Positions 8,273 to 17,557 of a stretch of 64,000 nucleotides of DNA are shown here, piece by piece. The notes under the pieces were generated by a model that was not told where the DNA came from, searched no databases, and worked only from the letters and a program-made list of their open reading frames with translations. Every line of letters starts with the position of its first letter. The stretch's first letter is position 1. Both the position numbers and the translations under genes were made by a program. Source of the DNA: Pseudomonas sp. 8O (lineage in GTDB: Bacteria > Pseudomonadota > Gammaproteobacteria > Pseudomonadales > Pseudomonadaceae); the NCBI RefSeq assembly GCF_902506495.1, contig NZ_LR733267.1:186001-250000 (forward strand). Direction: 5' to 3'.

Positions 8273-9556
8273 CTACTCCCAGGCCTCGCGCTCACCCTTC
8301 CAGGCATGCAACTCGCGCTTCTGCGCCCCGGACCACAGCCAGCCGCCACGTGCACCAACCAGGGTGCTGACCGCATGCTGGCGGCCGAAGCGATTGTGCC
8401 GAGCGAGCATCAGAGCGATATCGCGCAGCACGGCCAGGGTGTTGCTGTTGGACTGGAACAGCGGCGTCAGCAGGCGGCTGGCCTGGCGGTAGTAGCGCAG
8501 GTGATCACGACGGGCATCACCGTAGCGGGTGAAGATGGCCTGCCAGTCGAGCCCGTGCAGGTGCTGGTCACCGGCATTGCCGAGCGCATCGGCCAGTGCA
8601 GCAGCATCGACCAGCGCCATATTGGCGCCCTGCCCCAGTTGCGGGCTCATGGCATGGGCGCAATCACCGATGGCCAGGGCGCGACCATCGTTCCAGCGTT
8701 GCATGCGCACGTCCGCATAGGCCGCCAGGGTCAGTTGCGCGGGATCATCGATCTGCTGCAGATAGGCCTCCGCAGCCTCGCCAGCGAGGCTGCGCACGCG
8801 GGTTTTCCAGGCCTCCAGCCCGCTGCTGCGCCAGCTCTCATGCTCGTTCAGTGGCAGGCTCCAGAACAGGCTGGTCAGCGACTTCTCACGGGCTTTGTGG
8901 GTGCAGCCGGTCGGCATCAGCCCGAACATCTCGCGGCAGCCGCGATACCACTGGCGCAACTCGCCAGACTCGGTCGCAGGCAAAGTCGGCAACATGCTCC
9001 ACAGGGCGCCCCAGGGATAAGGCCGCGACCACTGCCGTACCTGCATCTGCGTACGCAAGGTCGAACGCGTGCCATCGGCCAGGATTAGTGCGGCGAAGTC
9101 TCCCAGGGGCTGCTCATCGCCCGCTTCGCTCTCACGCAGCAAGCGCACATGGCCGCTCGCCTGCTCGAAGCGGCTCACCGTAACGCCGGTTTCCACCTGC
9201 ACGCCCGCACGCTGAGCAGCATTGAGCAATGCCGTCATCAACACGCCGCGATGAATGCCAAGGCCGAAGCTGCCTGGCTGCCAGTCGTGATAACGGGTAT
9301 CGAGGATCACCCGACCCTGGCAGCTGGTGCCATACAGGCGGCTGACCGGCGCACCCAACGCGGTGCATTCGGCCAGCAGACCAAGACGCTGCAGAACGGC
9401 CAGGCCGGAAGGCTGCAGCAGGATGCCGGCGCCCACCGGCTGCAGACGTTCGACCCGCTCCAACAGGCGCACTGCGTAGCCCTGACGGGCAAGGAATATG
9501 GCGCTGGCCAGGCCAGCAGTACCCGCACCGACTATCGCAATTGGCAATCCGTTCAC
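8273..9556 (-). CDS. FAD-dependent aromatic-type monooxygenase/hydroxylase
   Basis: The 427-residue protein has the N-terminal Rossmann fingerprint IAIVGAGTAGLASA and the second FAD motif ALAIGDCAHAMSPQLGQGANMAL typical of the PHBH/UbiH flavoprotein hydroxylases. The substrate is not deducible. I place the start at a GTG (9554-9556), because GGGAG lies seven bases upstream and the residue run MNGLPIAIVG is the normal N-terminus. An upstream in-frame extension to 9715 would run into the promoter of the divergent signal peptidase gene. It is convergent with the TPR gene. Confidence 0.85.
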   Translation of the reverse strand: MNGLPIAIVGAGTAGLASAIFLARQGYAVRLLERVERLQPVGAGILLQPSGLAVLQRLGLLAECTALGAPVSRLYGTSCQGRVILDTRYHDWQPGSFGLGIHRGVLMTALLNAAQRAGVQVETGVTVSRFEQASGHVRLLRESEAGDEQPLGDFAALILADGTRSTLRTQMQVRQWSRPYPWGALWSMLPTLPATESGELRQWYRGCREMFGLMPTGCTHKAREKSLTSLFWSLPLNEHESWRSSGLEAWKTRVRSLAGEAAEAYLQQIDDPAQLTLAAYADVRMQRWNDGRALAIGDCAHAMSPQLGQGANMALVDAAALADALGNAGDQHLHGLDWQAIFTRYGDARRDHLRYYRQASRLLTPLFQSNSNTLAVLRDIALMLARHNRFGRQHAVSTLVGARGGWLWSGAQKRELHAWKGEREAWE

Positions 9557-9683
9557 AGCTGCTCTCCCTGTTCGATCAAACAATTCTAACCGTGATGCCG
9601 CCCGCTTCGCTTGATCCTGAGCGGCTTGCAGACGCGTCGCGTACTCCACTATGGTGGCGCACCCATTGGTACAAGGATCGACC

Positions 9684-10253
9684 ATGCGCTGGAATTTCTG
9701 GACAGGCCTCATCACGCTCGCCCTGCTGATGCTCGGCTTCTACCTGCTTAATCCGCTAGGCACGGCCACCCTCGATCCGCGAGCGCGCATCACGGGTTAT
9801 GTGCCCTATCAGGTGCCAGCAAACTCGATGGCTCCCACCGTGCAGGCGGGCGACCACATCCTCGGCAGCGCCTGGGCCTATGTCGGCAACGAGCCCGCGC
9901 GCGGTGACGTGGTGGTCTTCGTAAGCCCGGTGAATGACATCAGTTACGTCAAGCGCATCATCGGTCTTCCTGGAGACCGTCTGGCGATGCACGATCATCG
10001 CGTCTACATCAACGGCAAGTTGCTGGACGAGCCTTACCTGCTCCCGGCACCACCAATGGATGTTCAGGACCAGGACTACGGCGACCTGACGGAAACGCGC
10101 ATCGCCGATGGCGAGTTATTCATGCTCGGTGACAACCGTCGGAACTCCGCTGACAGTCGACTCTGGGGCAGCGTGCCGCGAGCCAACCTGATCGGTCGCG
10201 TCGAGCGCATCTGGTGGGCACAGGATCCACAGCGAATAGGCAAGGTGCACTGA
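9684..10253 (+). CDS. lepB: signal peptidase I family protein (S26), short second copy type
   Basis: The 189-residue protein has one N-terminal membrane anchor (about 7-24), then the S26 catalytic Ser48 (in PANSMAPT) and Lys90 (in YVKRIIGLPGD), and the box E motif MLGDNRRNSADSR. It should cleave Sec signal peptides on the periplasmic side. It lacks the second transmembrane helix and large domain of the main LepB next to rnc, so it is more likely an accessory enzyme than the housekeeping copy. AAGGA precedes the ATG at 9684. Confidence 0.85.
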   Translation: MRWNFWTGLITLALLMLGFYLLNPLGTATLDPRARITGYVPYQVPANSMAPTVQAGDHILGSAWAYVGNEPARGDVVVFVSPVNDISYVKRIIGLPGDRLAMHDHRVYINGKLLDEPYLLPAPPMDVQDQDYGDLTETRIADGELFMLGDNRRNSADSRLWGSVPRANLIGRVERIWWAQDPQRIGKVH

Positions 10254-10283
10254 TCGGGTAAAGAACCGCGCCCAGACAGGTGC

Positions 10284-10709
10284 TCAAGGCTTGTCAGGAC
10301 GGATATCGAAGCCACCCTTGTTCTGGCTGACGATGCGCAAGTGCTGGGTTTCCCCGCTTTTCACCGGCACCGCTACCTCGCGCAGCAGACGGCCCATGCC
10401 GCACAGGGTGTCGTCCATGCGATCCGGCGTGATGCCGACCACGCGCGTGCCTGGCGGCACCTGGAAGGTCGCGACTTCGCCGACGCCGATGCGGGCTGCG
10501 ACCTTGCGATCCACCTCGATGGCCACGAAGCAGCCCCCTCCCATCATCCCGAAGTCGCGATTGACCACGATCTGCGCACTGTTCGCCTGCGCCTCCTGAA
10601 ATGCCAGCAGGCGATCTTCCGGCACAGGTTCTACATGCTCGGGGTCGCCCCGAAACGACGAACAACCGGCCAACAGCAACAGAGGTAGAGCGATGAAGAT
10701 CGAGCGCAT
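10284..10709 (-). CDS. predicted lipoprotein, function unknown
   Basis: From the ATG at 10709 (GGAGGG five bases upstream) the product is 141 residues with a lipobox LLLLAGC-S, so it should be lipidated and anchored in the envelope. The mature part contains two further Cys residues (in GGGCFVAIEV and DTLCGMGRL) and a beta-rich C-terminus resembling DUF2846-type lipoproteins (weak). An ATG four codons upstream is possible but lacks a ribosome site. The Ser after the lipobox Cys predicts outer-membrane sorting. Confidence 0.75.
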   Translation of the reverse strand: MRSIFIALPLLLLAGCSSFRGDPEHVEPVPEDRLLAFQEAQANSAQIVVNRDFGMMGGGCFVAIEVDRKVAARIGVGEVATFQVPPGTRVVGITPDRMDDTLCGMGRLLREVAVPVKSGETQHLRIVSQNKGGFDIRPDKP

Positions 10710-10893
10710 GAAGCCCTCCATGGGCAGGTGAATGCCGCCTGAGTATTGGGCTTGGCGAGCCTGCGGGCAAGATATCGATGGCAGCGATTTTCGCTAGCAC
10801 AAGCATCGATTTCTGCAATGAAGGGCGCGGTGTTTTCATTGCTCCCGAACCCAGCGCCACCTGAGTCGGCGCAACTGATCGGAGACTACCCGG

Positions 10894-11160
10894 ATGAAAT
10901 TCGCAGCCCTCAACGCCACCCTCCTCGCCGCTTTCGCCCCCATGGCCTTCGCCAGCGAGAAAGCACCTGCCAGCACCCAAGTGGATGTGCAGGAATACCA
11001 GTACGGCATGCAGCTGGACATCGACCAGGTTCTGCAGCGCACCGACAACAGCCGCAAGAGCGGTGTAGTGCCCAGCGTCCTGGTCTACCGCGACAGCCAG
11101 GGCGAAGTGCACGCCGTGCGTTTCGTGGAGTGGGGCGGGCTGAGCAACCAGAACGGCTAA
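10894..11160 (+). CDS. DUF2790 small periplasmic protein
   Basis: The 88-residue protein has a signal peptide (about 1-20, ending AFA) followed by the short DUF2790 domain: VQEYQYGMQLDIDQVL, VPSVLVYRDSQGEVHAVRFVEWG. These proteins are largely restricted to Pseudomonas and occur in several copies per genome; several are metal- or phosphate-responsive (general knowledge, function unproven). It stands alone, divergent from the lipoprotein gene. Confidence 0.85.
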   Translation: MKFAALNATLLAAFAPMAFASEKAPASTQVDVQEYQYGMQLDIDQVLQRTDNSRKSGVVPSVLVYRDSQGEVHAVRFVEWGGLSNQNG

Positions 11161-11213
11161 CCCACAGGTTGCCTGATGCCCCGGCCGAGTCACTCGTCCG
11201 GGGCAATAGCGCT

Positions 11214-11651
11214 TCAGCCCTGCAGGCGTTTGACCAGACGAGCCTGCAGCACTTCCAGCTCGGCCGGGTCGGCCTTGGTGGCCGCATGAATACCCAGCCC
11301 CTCGCCCTCGAAGCGCGGGATTACGTGCATGTGGATATGGAACACCGTCTGCCCGGCAGGCGCACCGTTGAACTGCGCGACCTGCACACCAGCCGGTTGC
11401 AGTTCGTCGACGACCGCCTGGGTGACCTTCTTCACCACGGCCATGACCTTGGCCAGGCTGGCGTCGTCGATTTCCAGGATATTACGCGCGGCGGCGCGCT
11501 TGGGGATCACCAGGCTGTGGCCCTTGGATTGCGGGAATAGATCGAGGAAGGCCAGTACATCGTCGTCCTCGTAGAGTTTGTAGCAGGGCAAGTCGCCACG
11601 AATGATCAGGGCGAAGATGTTCTGGGAATCGTAAGTACCGTGCAGGCTCAT
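11214..11651 (-). CDS. HIT-family nucleotide hydrolase
   Basis: The 145-residue protein carries the histidine triad FHIHMHVIP (His105, 107, 109) with the conserved GHSLVIPKR loop. HINT-branch enzymes hydrolyse nucleoside phosphoramidates such as AMP-lysine. Length and motif are standard. It is a single gene whose start at 11651 leaves a 175-base gap to the divergent GST gene. Confidence 0.9.
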   Translation of the reverse strand: MSLHGTYDSQNIFALIIRGDLPCYKLYEDDDVLAFLDLFPQSKGHSLVIPKRAAARNILEIDDASLAKVMAVVKKVTQAVVDELQPAGVQVAQFNGAPAGQTVFHIHMHVIPRFEGEGLGIHAATKADPAELEVLQARLVKRLQG

Positions 11652-11826
11652 GCCGATGGGTTCCGTGCCGGGTGGATGAAAAACCCACCATACCGCCTCG
11701 CTCGCGTGCAGGGAACCAGGCAGGATTGCTCGAGTCGATGACTACTAGCAGCTGGATCGATTTCCTTCGCTCTGGCCACTCGTGTTCTGATCGCCTCTTC
11801 TTCGGCCCATTCGACATGGAACCCAC

Positions 11827-12528
11827 ATGACCGACCTCAGCCCCTTCCACATCACCCGTAAATGGCCCGCCCAGCATCCCGAGCGCCTGCAGCTGTACTC
11901 GCTGCCCACGCCCAACGGGGTCAAGGCCTCGATCATGTTGGAAGAAATCGGCCTGCCCTACGAACCGCACCTGGTCAGCTTCGATAGCAACGACCAGTTC
12001 AGCCCCGAGTTTCTCTCGCTGGCGCCGAACAACAAGATTCCCGCCATCCTCGACCCCAACGGCCCCAATGGCCATCCGCTGCCGCTGTTCGAGTCCGGGG
12101 CGATTCTGATCTATCTGGCGGAGAAGACCGGCAAGCTGCTGCCACAGGACGCCGCTGCCCGCTACGAGACGATTCAATGGCTGATGTGGCAGATCGGCGG
12201 CCTCGGCCCGATGTTCGGCCAGCTCGGCTTCTTCCATAAATTCGCGGGTGCCGAGTATGAGGACAAACGCCCGCGCGACCGCTACGTGGCAGAATCCGCG
12301 CGCCTGCTCGGCGTTCTCGATCAGCGCCTGCAAGGCCGCGACTGGATCATGGGCGAGTACAGCATTGCTGATATCGCCGTGCTGCCCTGGGTACGCTGCC
12401 TGGTGGACTTCTACAAGGCCGACGATCTGGTGCAGTTCGAACGTTTCGCCAACGTGCGCCGCGTACTCGATGCCTTCCTCGCCCGCCCGGCAGTTCAGCG
12501 CGGCCTGAACATTCCTGCGCGCGGCTGA
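11827..12528 (+). CDS. glutathione S-transferase family protein (YfcG/Ure2p-like)
   Basis: The 233-residue protein has an N-terminal thioredoxin-fold domain (TPNGVKASIMLEEIGLPYE, NNKIPAILDPN, FESGAILIYLAEKTG) and an all-alpha C-terminal domain from about residue 100 (MWQIGGLGPMFGQLGFF, SIADIAVLPWV). The Asn in TPNG is at the position used by Nu-class enzymes of the YfcG type, which act as glutathione disulfide reductases. The biological substrate is unknown. Confidence 0.88.
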   Translation: MTDLSPFHITRKWPAQHPERLQLYSLPTPNGVKASIMLEEIGLPYEPHLVSFDSNDQFSPEFLSLAPNNKIPAILDPNGPNGHPLPLFESGAILIYLAEKTGKLLPQDAAARYETIQWLMWQIGGLGPMFGQLGFFHKFAGAEYEDKRPRDRYVAESARLLGVLDQRLQGRDWIMGEYSIADIAVLPWVRCLVDFYKADDLVQFERFANVRRVLDAFLARPAVQRGLNIPARG

Positions 12529-12536
12529 TGATAGTG

Positions 12537-12559
12537 CGGGAGTCGGCAGCCGACTCCCG
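12537..12559. terminator. perfect 10-bp hairpin between convergent genes
   Basis: CGGGAGTCGG pairs with CCGACTCCCG across a 3-base loop. It lies between the GST stop and the convergent transporter gene. No T-run follows, so termination is plausible but not certain. Confidence 0.45.
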
Positions 12560-12588
12560 TATCGCTGCAACGACAGCGTTGCGCTGAG

Positions 12589-13899
12589 CTAGCGGGTCGT
12601 CGCCAACTGCTGCTCGACACTGCGCTGATCGGCCTGCCCGCCCAGGTACCAGCCGAGCAATCCCCACAGCGCCGCACAGGCAGCGCCCACCAACGCCACC
12701 AGCCAGGCGCCCTGAGCCAGCATGTCGAGCAGGCTCTTGAGCCAGCCACTCATGGCATCGCCCGCGCGATAGACCACGGTGTCGATGAAGTTCTTCGCCT
12801 TGTACTTGCTCTCGGCATCCAGCGGCGCGAAGAGCATTTCCCGCCCTGGCCGCACGAAGGCGTATTCACCGATACGGCGCACGATCATCAGCGCCGCCAG
12901 CATGGCGAAGGTCGGCATCAAGGCCAGGCCGATGAAGCCGACGCACACCAGCAGCGGCACGCAGGCCAGCAACACCCGCACCCCCATGCGCCTGGCGATA
13001 CGCCCGGTGATGAACAGCTGGGCAAGCAACGCACCAGCCTGCACCACGAAATCGATGGCCCCGAACACCCGCACCTGATCGGCACGCTGCGGGAACAACT
13101 CGGCCACCAGGCGGGCCTGTTCGAAATAGAGAAAGGTACTAGCCGTGGCCAGCAGGATGACGAAACCGGCGATGCCAAACAGGTAGGGCGAGGACAGCAC
13201 GCGCATCAGGCCACTGAACGGGTTACCCGGCACCGGTAGCCGCGTGCTTTCGGCCCGCACGGCACCGGCACGCCCCGCACCACCCTGCTCGCGCCAGCGC
13301 ATCAGCACCTGCTTGAGCGACAGCGCCACGGCCAGCAGCACAGCGGCCAGCAGGATCAACCCACTCTGCCCGAGCGTGCTCACCAGCAAGGCACTCAACG
13401 CCGGGCCGACCAGGCCGCCGACGCTGGCACCGGCGGCGATGAAGGCGAACAGTCGCTTGGCCTGTTCGCTGTCGAACACGTCAGCCATCAGGCTCCAGGC
13501 CACCGATACGACGAACAGGTTGTAGACCGAAATCCACACGTAGAAGCTGCGCGCCAGCCACACGCTCTCCTCAGCACTGAAGAACAACAGGGCGAACAAC
13601 GCCAGGTTCAGGGTGAAGAAGCCATACACCCAGTCGATGAAATGAATCCTCGGCACCCGCGAACTCAGCCAGGCGAACAACGGCACCGCGACCAGCATCA
13701 CCACGAAGGTGGCGGTGAACAGCCATTGCAGGTTCTCCACCCCCGAGACGATGCCCATCGCCTCGCGGATCGGCCGCAGCATGAAGTAGCCCGAGAACAG
13801 GCAGAAAAACAGGGTGAAACCGGCCAGCGCCGGCCACAGCTCGTTGCGCTGCGCGTTGATGGCCACGGCCACACGCTGCGCCATCGTTGACGATGACAT
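12589..13899 (-). CDS. MFS-like/NTP:NDP-exchange-type transporter
   Basis: The 436-residue protein has about twelve hydrophobic segments. The opening (ELWPALAGFTLFFCLFSGYFMLRPIREAMG) and the late YAFVRPGREMLFAPLDAESKYKAKNFIDT segment match the bacterial relatives of the ATP/ADP translocase family annotated as NTP/NDP exchangers or MFS proteins. In free-living bacteria the substrate is unknown, and nucleotide exchange should not be assumed. It is separated by 46 bases from the upstream Tat-SDR gene and may be co-transcribed with it. Confidence 0.75.
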   Translation of the reverse strand: MSSSTMAQRVAVAINAQRNELWPALAGFTLFFCLFSGYFMLRPIREAMGIVSGVENLQWLFTATFVVMLVAVPLFAWLSSRVPRIHFIDWVYGFFTLNLALFALLFFSAEESVWLARSFYVWISVYNLFVVSVAWSLMADVFDSEQAKRLFAFIAAGASVGGLVGPALSALLVSTLGQSGLILLAAVLLAVALSLKQVLMRWREQGGAGRAGAVRAESTRLPVPGNPFSGLMRVLSSPYLFGIAGFVILLATASTFLYFEQARLVAELFPQRADQVRVFGAIDFVVQAGALLAQLFITGRIARRMGVRVLLACVPLLVCVGFIGLALMPTFAMLAALMIVRRIGEYAFVRPGREMLFAPLDAESKYKAKNFIDTVVYRAGDAMSGWLKSLLDMLAQGAWLVALVGAACAALWGLLGWYLGGQADQRSVEQQLATTR

Positions 13900-13945
13900 G
13901 CGAAACTCCTCGAAAGGGCGCGCCGGTACAGCGCGCCGGCATGAC

Positions 13946-14995
13946 TCAGCCGTACCTGACGCCCGTCAGACGCTCGGCTACCGACCACAGGCGGGCCGCA
14001 TCATCGGCGTCCGCCGCAGCCTCCGGCACCTTGGCCAGGCCCAGTGGGCCGCGTTTTTCCTCTGCGCCGGTCGGCCCGTAGTAGCGACCGCCCTCGGCCT
14101 CGGCAGCCGTCGCCGCGAACAGCGATGACAGCGCGCCCTGCGCCGCCGAGTGATAGACATCGCGATCCTTCGCCCACTGCTGAGCGAACTCGCTTTCAAG
14201 CCCTGGCCCGCGCTCGACCAGTTCGGTCACGGCCACACCAGGGTGCGCGGCGACGCTGCGAATACCCCAGTCATTGGCCAGGCTGCGCCGCTGCAGCTCG
14301 AAGGCCATCATCAGGCAGGCCAGCTTCGACTGGGCGTAGGCGACGTAAGGGTTGTAGTCGCGCTCGGACTGCAGGTCATCGAAGTTGATACGGCCACGAT
14401 TCACGGCAATGCTCGCCAACATCACCACGCGTGGGTCCGACGACTTGCGCAGCGACGGCAGGAGCAAGCCAGTGAGCGCGAAATGGCCAAGGAAGTTGGT
14501 CGCCAGTTGCATCTCGAAGCCATCGCGGGATACGCCGCGCTGAGGCGGCGCCATGATCGCGGCGTTGTTGATCAGCACATCCAGCACCTCGCCCTCGGCA
14601 TTCAGGCGCTGGGCCAGGCTGCGCACCGAAGCCAGGTCGGCCAGATCCAACTGCTCGAAACGCACGCGCGCATCCGGCACCTGGGCACGAATACGCTCGA
14701 TGCTCTCGGCGCCGCGCTGTCCATTGCGCGCGGCGATGATCACCTGCGCACCGGCCCGGCTCAGGGCCAGGGCGTCCTCGAAACCCATGCCGCTGGTGCC
14801 GCCGGTGACCAGCATGCGCTTGCCGATCAGCGACGGTATGTCCGCCGCCTGCCAACCCGGTGCTACGTTGGCCCAGGCCATTGTCGGTACGCCGCCCAAC
14901 ACCCCATGCAAGGCCAGGGTGCCGCCTACCATGCCGAACAGTTTCAGGGCATCACGACGCGAATGGCCTCGCCCCACAGCATGCTTCTTGTCCAT
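13946..14995 (-). CDS. Tat-exported short-chain dehydrogenase/reductase
   Basis: The 349-residue protein starts with a twin-arginine signal (HSRRDALKLFG, residues about 11-21, then a hydrophobic stretch ending TMAWA near 42). The mature part is an SDR: TGGTSGMG cofactor loop, NNAAIMAPP, catalytic Ser (MLASIAVNRG) and YAQSK. It resembles the retinol dehydrogenase/WW-oxidoreductase branch. Tat export of a nucleotide-dependent SDR implies folding with bound cofactor before export, as in Zymomonas glucose-fructose oxidoreductase, or that the signal acts only as an anchor. The substrate is unknown. It faces the LysR gene at 15292. Confidence 0.85.
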   Translation of the reverse strand: MDKKHAVGRGHSRRDALKLFGMVGGTLALHGVLGGVPTMAWANVAPGWQAADIPSLIGKRMLVTGGTSGMGFEDALALSRAGAQVIIAARNGQRGAESIERIRAQVPDARVRFEQLDLADLASVRSLAQRLNAEGEVLDVLINNAAIMAPPQRGVSRDGFEMQLATNFLGHFALTGLLLPSLRKSSDPRVVMLASIAVNRGRINFDDLQSERDYNPYVAYAQSKLACLMMAFELQRRSLANDWGIRSVAAHPGVAVTELVERGPGLESEFAQQWAKDRDVYHSAAQGALSSLFAATAAEAEGGRYYGPTGAEEKRGPLGLAKVPEAAADADDAARLWSVAERLTGVRYG

Positions 14996-15150
14996 CGACT
15001 GATTCCTCGTGTCCGTTGACTCGATGCGCCAGAGCAGGCGCAGTTACAGGACATAGGGTGCGGGCAGACGGCGCGTACGATAAGCCGTCCAAAGCCGAAC
15101 AGCACATACGGCCAGGCGGACAGTTACCCGATGTTTCACAAACGCGAACC

Positions 15151-15208
15151 GTAGTCCGGATGCAATCCGGGGCCGTTGATATGCATTCCCGGATTTCATC
15201 CGGGCTAC
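15151..15208. repeat. paired CCGGAT palindromic repeats (REP-like)
   Basis: Two CCGGAT(N)ATCCGG units in opposite orientation form an inverted pair bounded by GTAGTCCGG and CCGGGCTAC. The same unit occurs at 869 and in the 39.9-40.5 kb array. It sits in the LysR/Tat-SDR intergenic region, which otherwise holds only the divergent promoters. Confidence 0.7.
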
Positions 15209-15291
15209 ATCCCTGCAGACGCTCCTCAGGATTGGCAAAGCGGCCGCTGCGCCGCATTATCAGCCCCTTCGTCATCACACAGCCGACGCCC

Positions 15292-16215
15292 ATGCGCCAA
15301 CCCAACCTGTCCGATATCGCCCTGTTCGCTGCCGTGGTCGAGGCCGGTGGTTTTCGCGTCGCGGCGCAACGCCGTGGCATGTCGGCCTCGTCGCTGAGCG
15401 ATTGCGTACGCCGCCTGGAAAAGGAGCTGGGCGTACGCCTGCTGAACCGCACCACACGCGGCCTGACGCCGACGGAAATCGGCGCGCGCCTGCTTGAACG
15501 TCTGCGCCCCGCGCTGGACGAGATCAACGCGGCGCTCAATGACCTGCAGGAAGATCCGCAACACCCGGTCGGTTCGCTGCGCCTGCATGTGCCCGGCGTG
15601 ATCGCAAGGCACATCCTGCCGCAACTGCTGGACGGCTTTCTCGCTCGCTACCCCGGCATCGCGCTGGAGGTGAACATGGACAACACTTTCATCGACGTGA
15701 TCGGCGCCGGTTACGACGCCGGCATTCGCTACGAGGAAAGCCTGGCCAAGGACATGATCGCCATCCCCATCGGGCCGCGTCGCCAGTGTTTCATGGCGGT
15801 CGCTGCGCCCAGCTACCTGCAGCGCCATGGCACGCCGCATCACCCCAGCGAGCTGAGCGAACATCGCCTGCTCGGCTACCGGTTCGCCAGCGGCAAGCTC
15901 GGCGTGTGGGAGTTCGAGCAGGATGGACGCACCCTGCGCATCGCTCCCGAAGGCCGGCTGGTGAGCTCGTCGCAGGACCTGCTGATCGCAGCGGCCTGCG
16001 CCGGCCACGGCATTCTCTACACCTTCGAGGAATACATCGCGACGCACCTCGCCAGCGGTCAGCTGCAGCCCTTCCTGCATGACTGGTGGCAGCATTTCGA
16101 CGGCCCCTACCTGTACTACCACAGCAGGCGTCACGTACCGGCGCCGCTGCGCGCCTTCGTTGACTACGTGAAGACCCTCAACGCCTCCGACCACTCGTCT
16201 CCAGGCCCGAAATAG
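15292..16215 (+). CDS. LysR-family transcriptional regulator
   Basis: From the ATG at 15292 it has 307 residues: winged helix-turn-helix at about 5-62 (SDIALFAAVVEAGGFRVAAQRRGMSASSLSDCVRRLEKELGVRLLNRTTR) and a two-lobed LysR substrate-binding domain from about 92. An open frame extends upstream to 14860 but overlaps the divergent gene, and the family N-terminus begins at this Met. It is divergent from the Tat-SDR gene and upstream of an MFS exporter in the same direction, so it probably controls one or both. Confidence 0.88.
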   Translation: MRQPNLSDIALFAAVVEAGGFRVAAQRRGMSASSLSDCVRRLEKELGVRLLNRTTRGLTPTEIGARLLERLRPALDEINAALNDLQEDPQHPVGSLRLHVPGVIARHILPQLLDGFLARYPGIALEVNMDNTFIDVIGAGYDAGIRYEESLAKDMIAIPIGPRRQCFMAVAAPSYLQRHGTPHHPSELSEHRLLGYRFASGKLGVWEFEQDGRTLRIAPEGRLVSSSQDLLIAAACAGHGILYTFEEYIATHLASGQLQPFLHDWWQHFDGPYLYYHSRRHVPAPLRAFVDYVKTLNASDHSSPGPK

Positions 16216-16291
16216 AGCGGCCGCCAATACCCAAGCAAGGCGCTGGGAGATTATAATCGCGCGCTTGCTTCTCCCCCCTTCCAGGTCACTC

Positions 16292-17491
16292 ATGAACAGT
16301 TCTGCATCCGACGCCGCGACGAGTCTGTCGCCGGGCGCGATCCTTCTCATTCAACTCGCCCTCGCTCTCGGCGGCTTCGCCATCGGCACCGGCGAATTCG
16401 CCATCATGGGCCTGATGCCCAACGTCGCTGCCGATCTCGGCGTCAGCGAGCCGCAGGTCGGCCACGTGATCAGCGCCTATGCCCTTGGCGTGGTGGTCGG
16501 CGCACCGGTGCTGGCCTTGCTTGGTGCACGCCTGCCGAGGCGCATCCTGCTTCTGCTGCTGATGGGCTGCTTCGCCCTCGGCAACTTCGCCAGCGCCCTG
16601 GCACCGAGCTACGAGCCACTGCTGATCTTCCGCTTCATCGCCGGTCTGCCGCACGGCGCCTACTTCGGCATCGCCATGCTGGTGGCCGCCTCGATGGCGC
16701 CGCCGCACAAGCGCGCCAAGGCGGTGAGCCGGGTATTGGCCGGCCTGACCGTGGCGATCCTGATCGGCAACCCGCTGGCCACCTGGCTCGGCCAGTTCAT
16801 GAGCTGGCGCTACGCTTTCGCCCTGGTCGGGGTGATCGCCATCACCACCATCGCCATGGTGGCGATCTTTCTCCCCGCCGACCCGCACGAGCAGCGCAGC
16901 AGCCCGTCGGGCGAACTGCGTGCTTTCAACCGCGCACCGATCTGGCTGGCCCTGGGCATCGGCTCCATCGGTTTTGCCGGGATGTTCTGCGTGTTCAGCT
17001 ACATGGCGCCGACCCTGCTTCATGTCACTCAGGTCGGGCCCGGCTGGATTCCCCTGGCCATGGGCGTGTTCGGCGCCGGCTGCATCGTCGGCAACAGTGC
17101 CGGCGGCTGGCTGTTCGACCGCCTGCGCCTGCGCGCCGTGGCCTGGATTCTGGCCTGGAGCACGCTGGTGTTGCTGGCCTTTCCGTTCGCCGCACACAGC
17201 CTGTGGACCCTCCTGCCGGCGATCTTCGCCCTGGGCACCATGATTGCCCTCGGCCCGGCCCTGCAGACCCACCTGATGGACGTTGCCACTGGCGCGCAGA
17301 CACTCGCTGCCGCGTCCAATCACGCCGCGTTCAACGTCGCCAACGCGCTCGGCCCCTGGCTCGGCGGCCTGGCCATCAGCGCCGGCATGGGCTGGACCGT
17401 GACCGGCTACATCGGCGCGGCCACGGCCATCGGCGGCCTGCTGCTGTTCGCCTGGGCGTGGAAGGTGCAGCGCGAGAACGCAGCAATCTGA
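16292..17491 (+). CDS. MFS transporter, AraJ-like (DHA1 efflux type)
   Basis: The 399-residue protein has twelve predicted membrane helices and the DHA1 features GTGEFAIMGLMPNVAADLGVSEPQVG and ISAYALGVVVGAPVLALLGARLPRR (motif A region). AraJ-like members export sugars or small aromatic compounds. The start at 16292 was chosen because the family begins at the short polar tail before helix 1. It lies 76 bases after the LysR gene. Confidence 0.85.
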   Translation: MNSSASDAATSLSPGAILLIQLALALGGFAIGTGEFAIMGLMPNVAADLGVSEPQVGHVISAYALGVVVGAPVLALLGARLPRRILLLLLMGCFALGNFASALAPSYEPLLIFRFIAGLPHGAYFGIAMLVAASMAPPHKRAKAVSRVLAGLTVAILIGNPLATWLGQFMSWRYAFALVGVIAITTIAMVAIFLPADPHEQRSSPSGELRAFNRAPIWLALGIGSIGFAGMFCVFSYMAPTLLHVTQVGPGWIPLAMGVFGAGCIVGNSAGGWLFDRLRLRAVAWILAWSTLVLLAFPFAAHSLWTLLPAIFALGTMIALGPALQTHLMDVATGAQTLAAASNHAAFNVANALGPWLGGLAISAGMGWTVTGYIGAATAIGGLLLFAWAWKVQRENAAI

Positions 17492-17557
17492 CAGGTGCGA
17501 GAGCGTGCGCCGGCAGGTATCGTCTACGTCCCGAGCCACTATCGCGTAACCCGCCCG

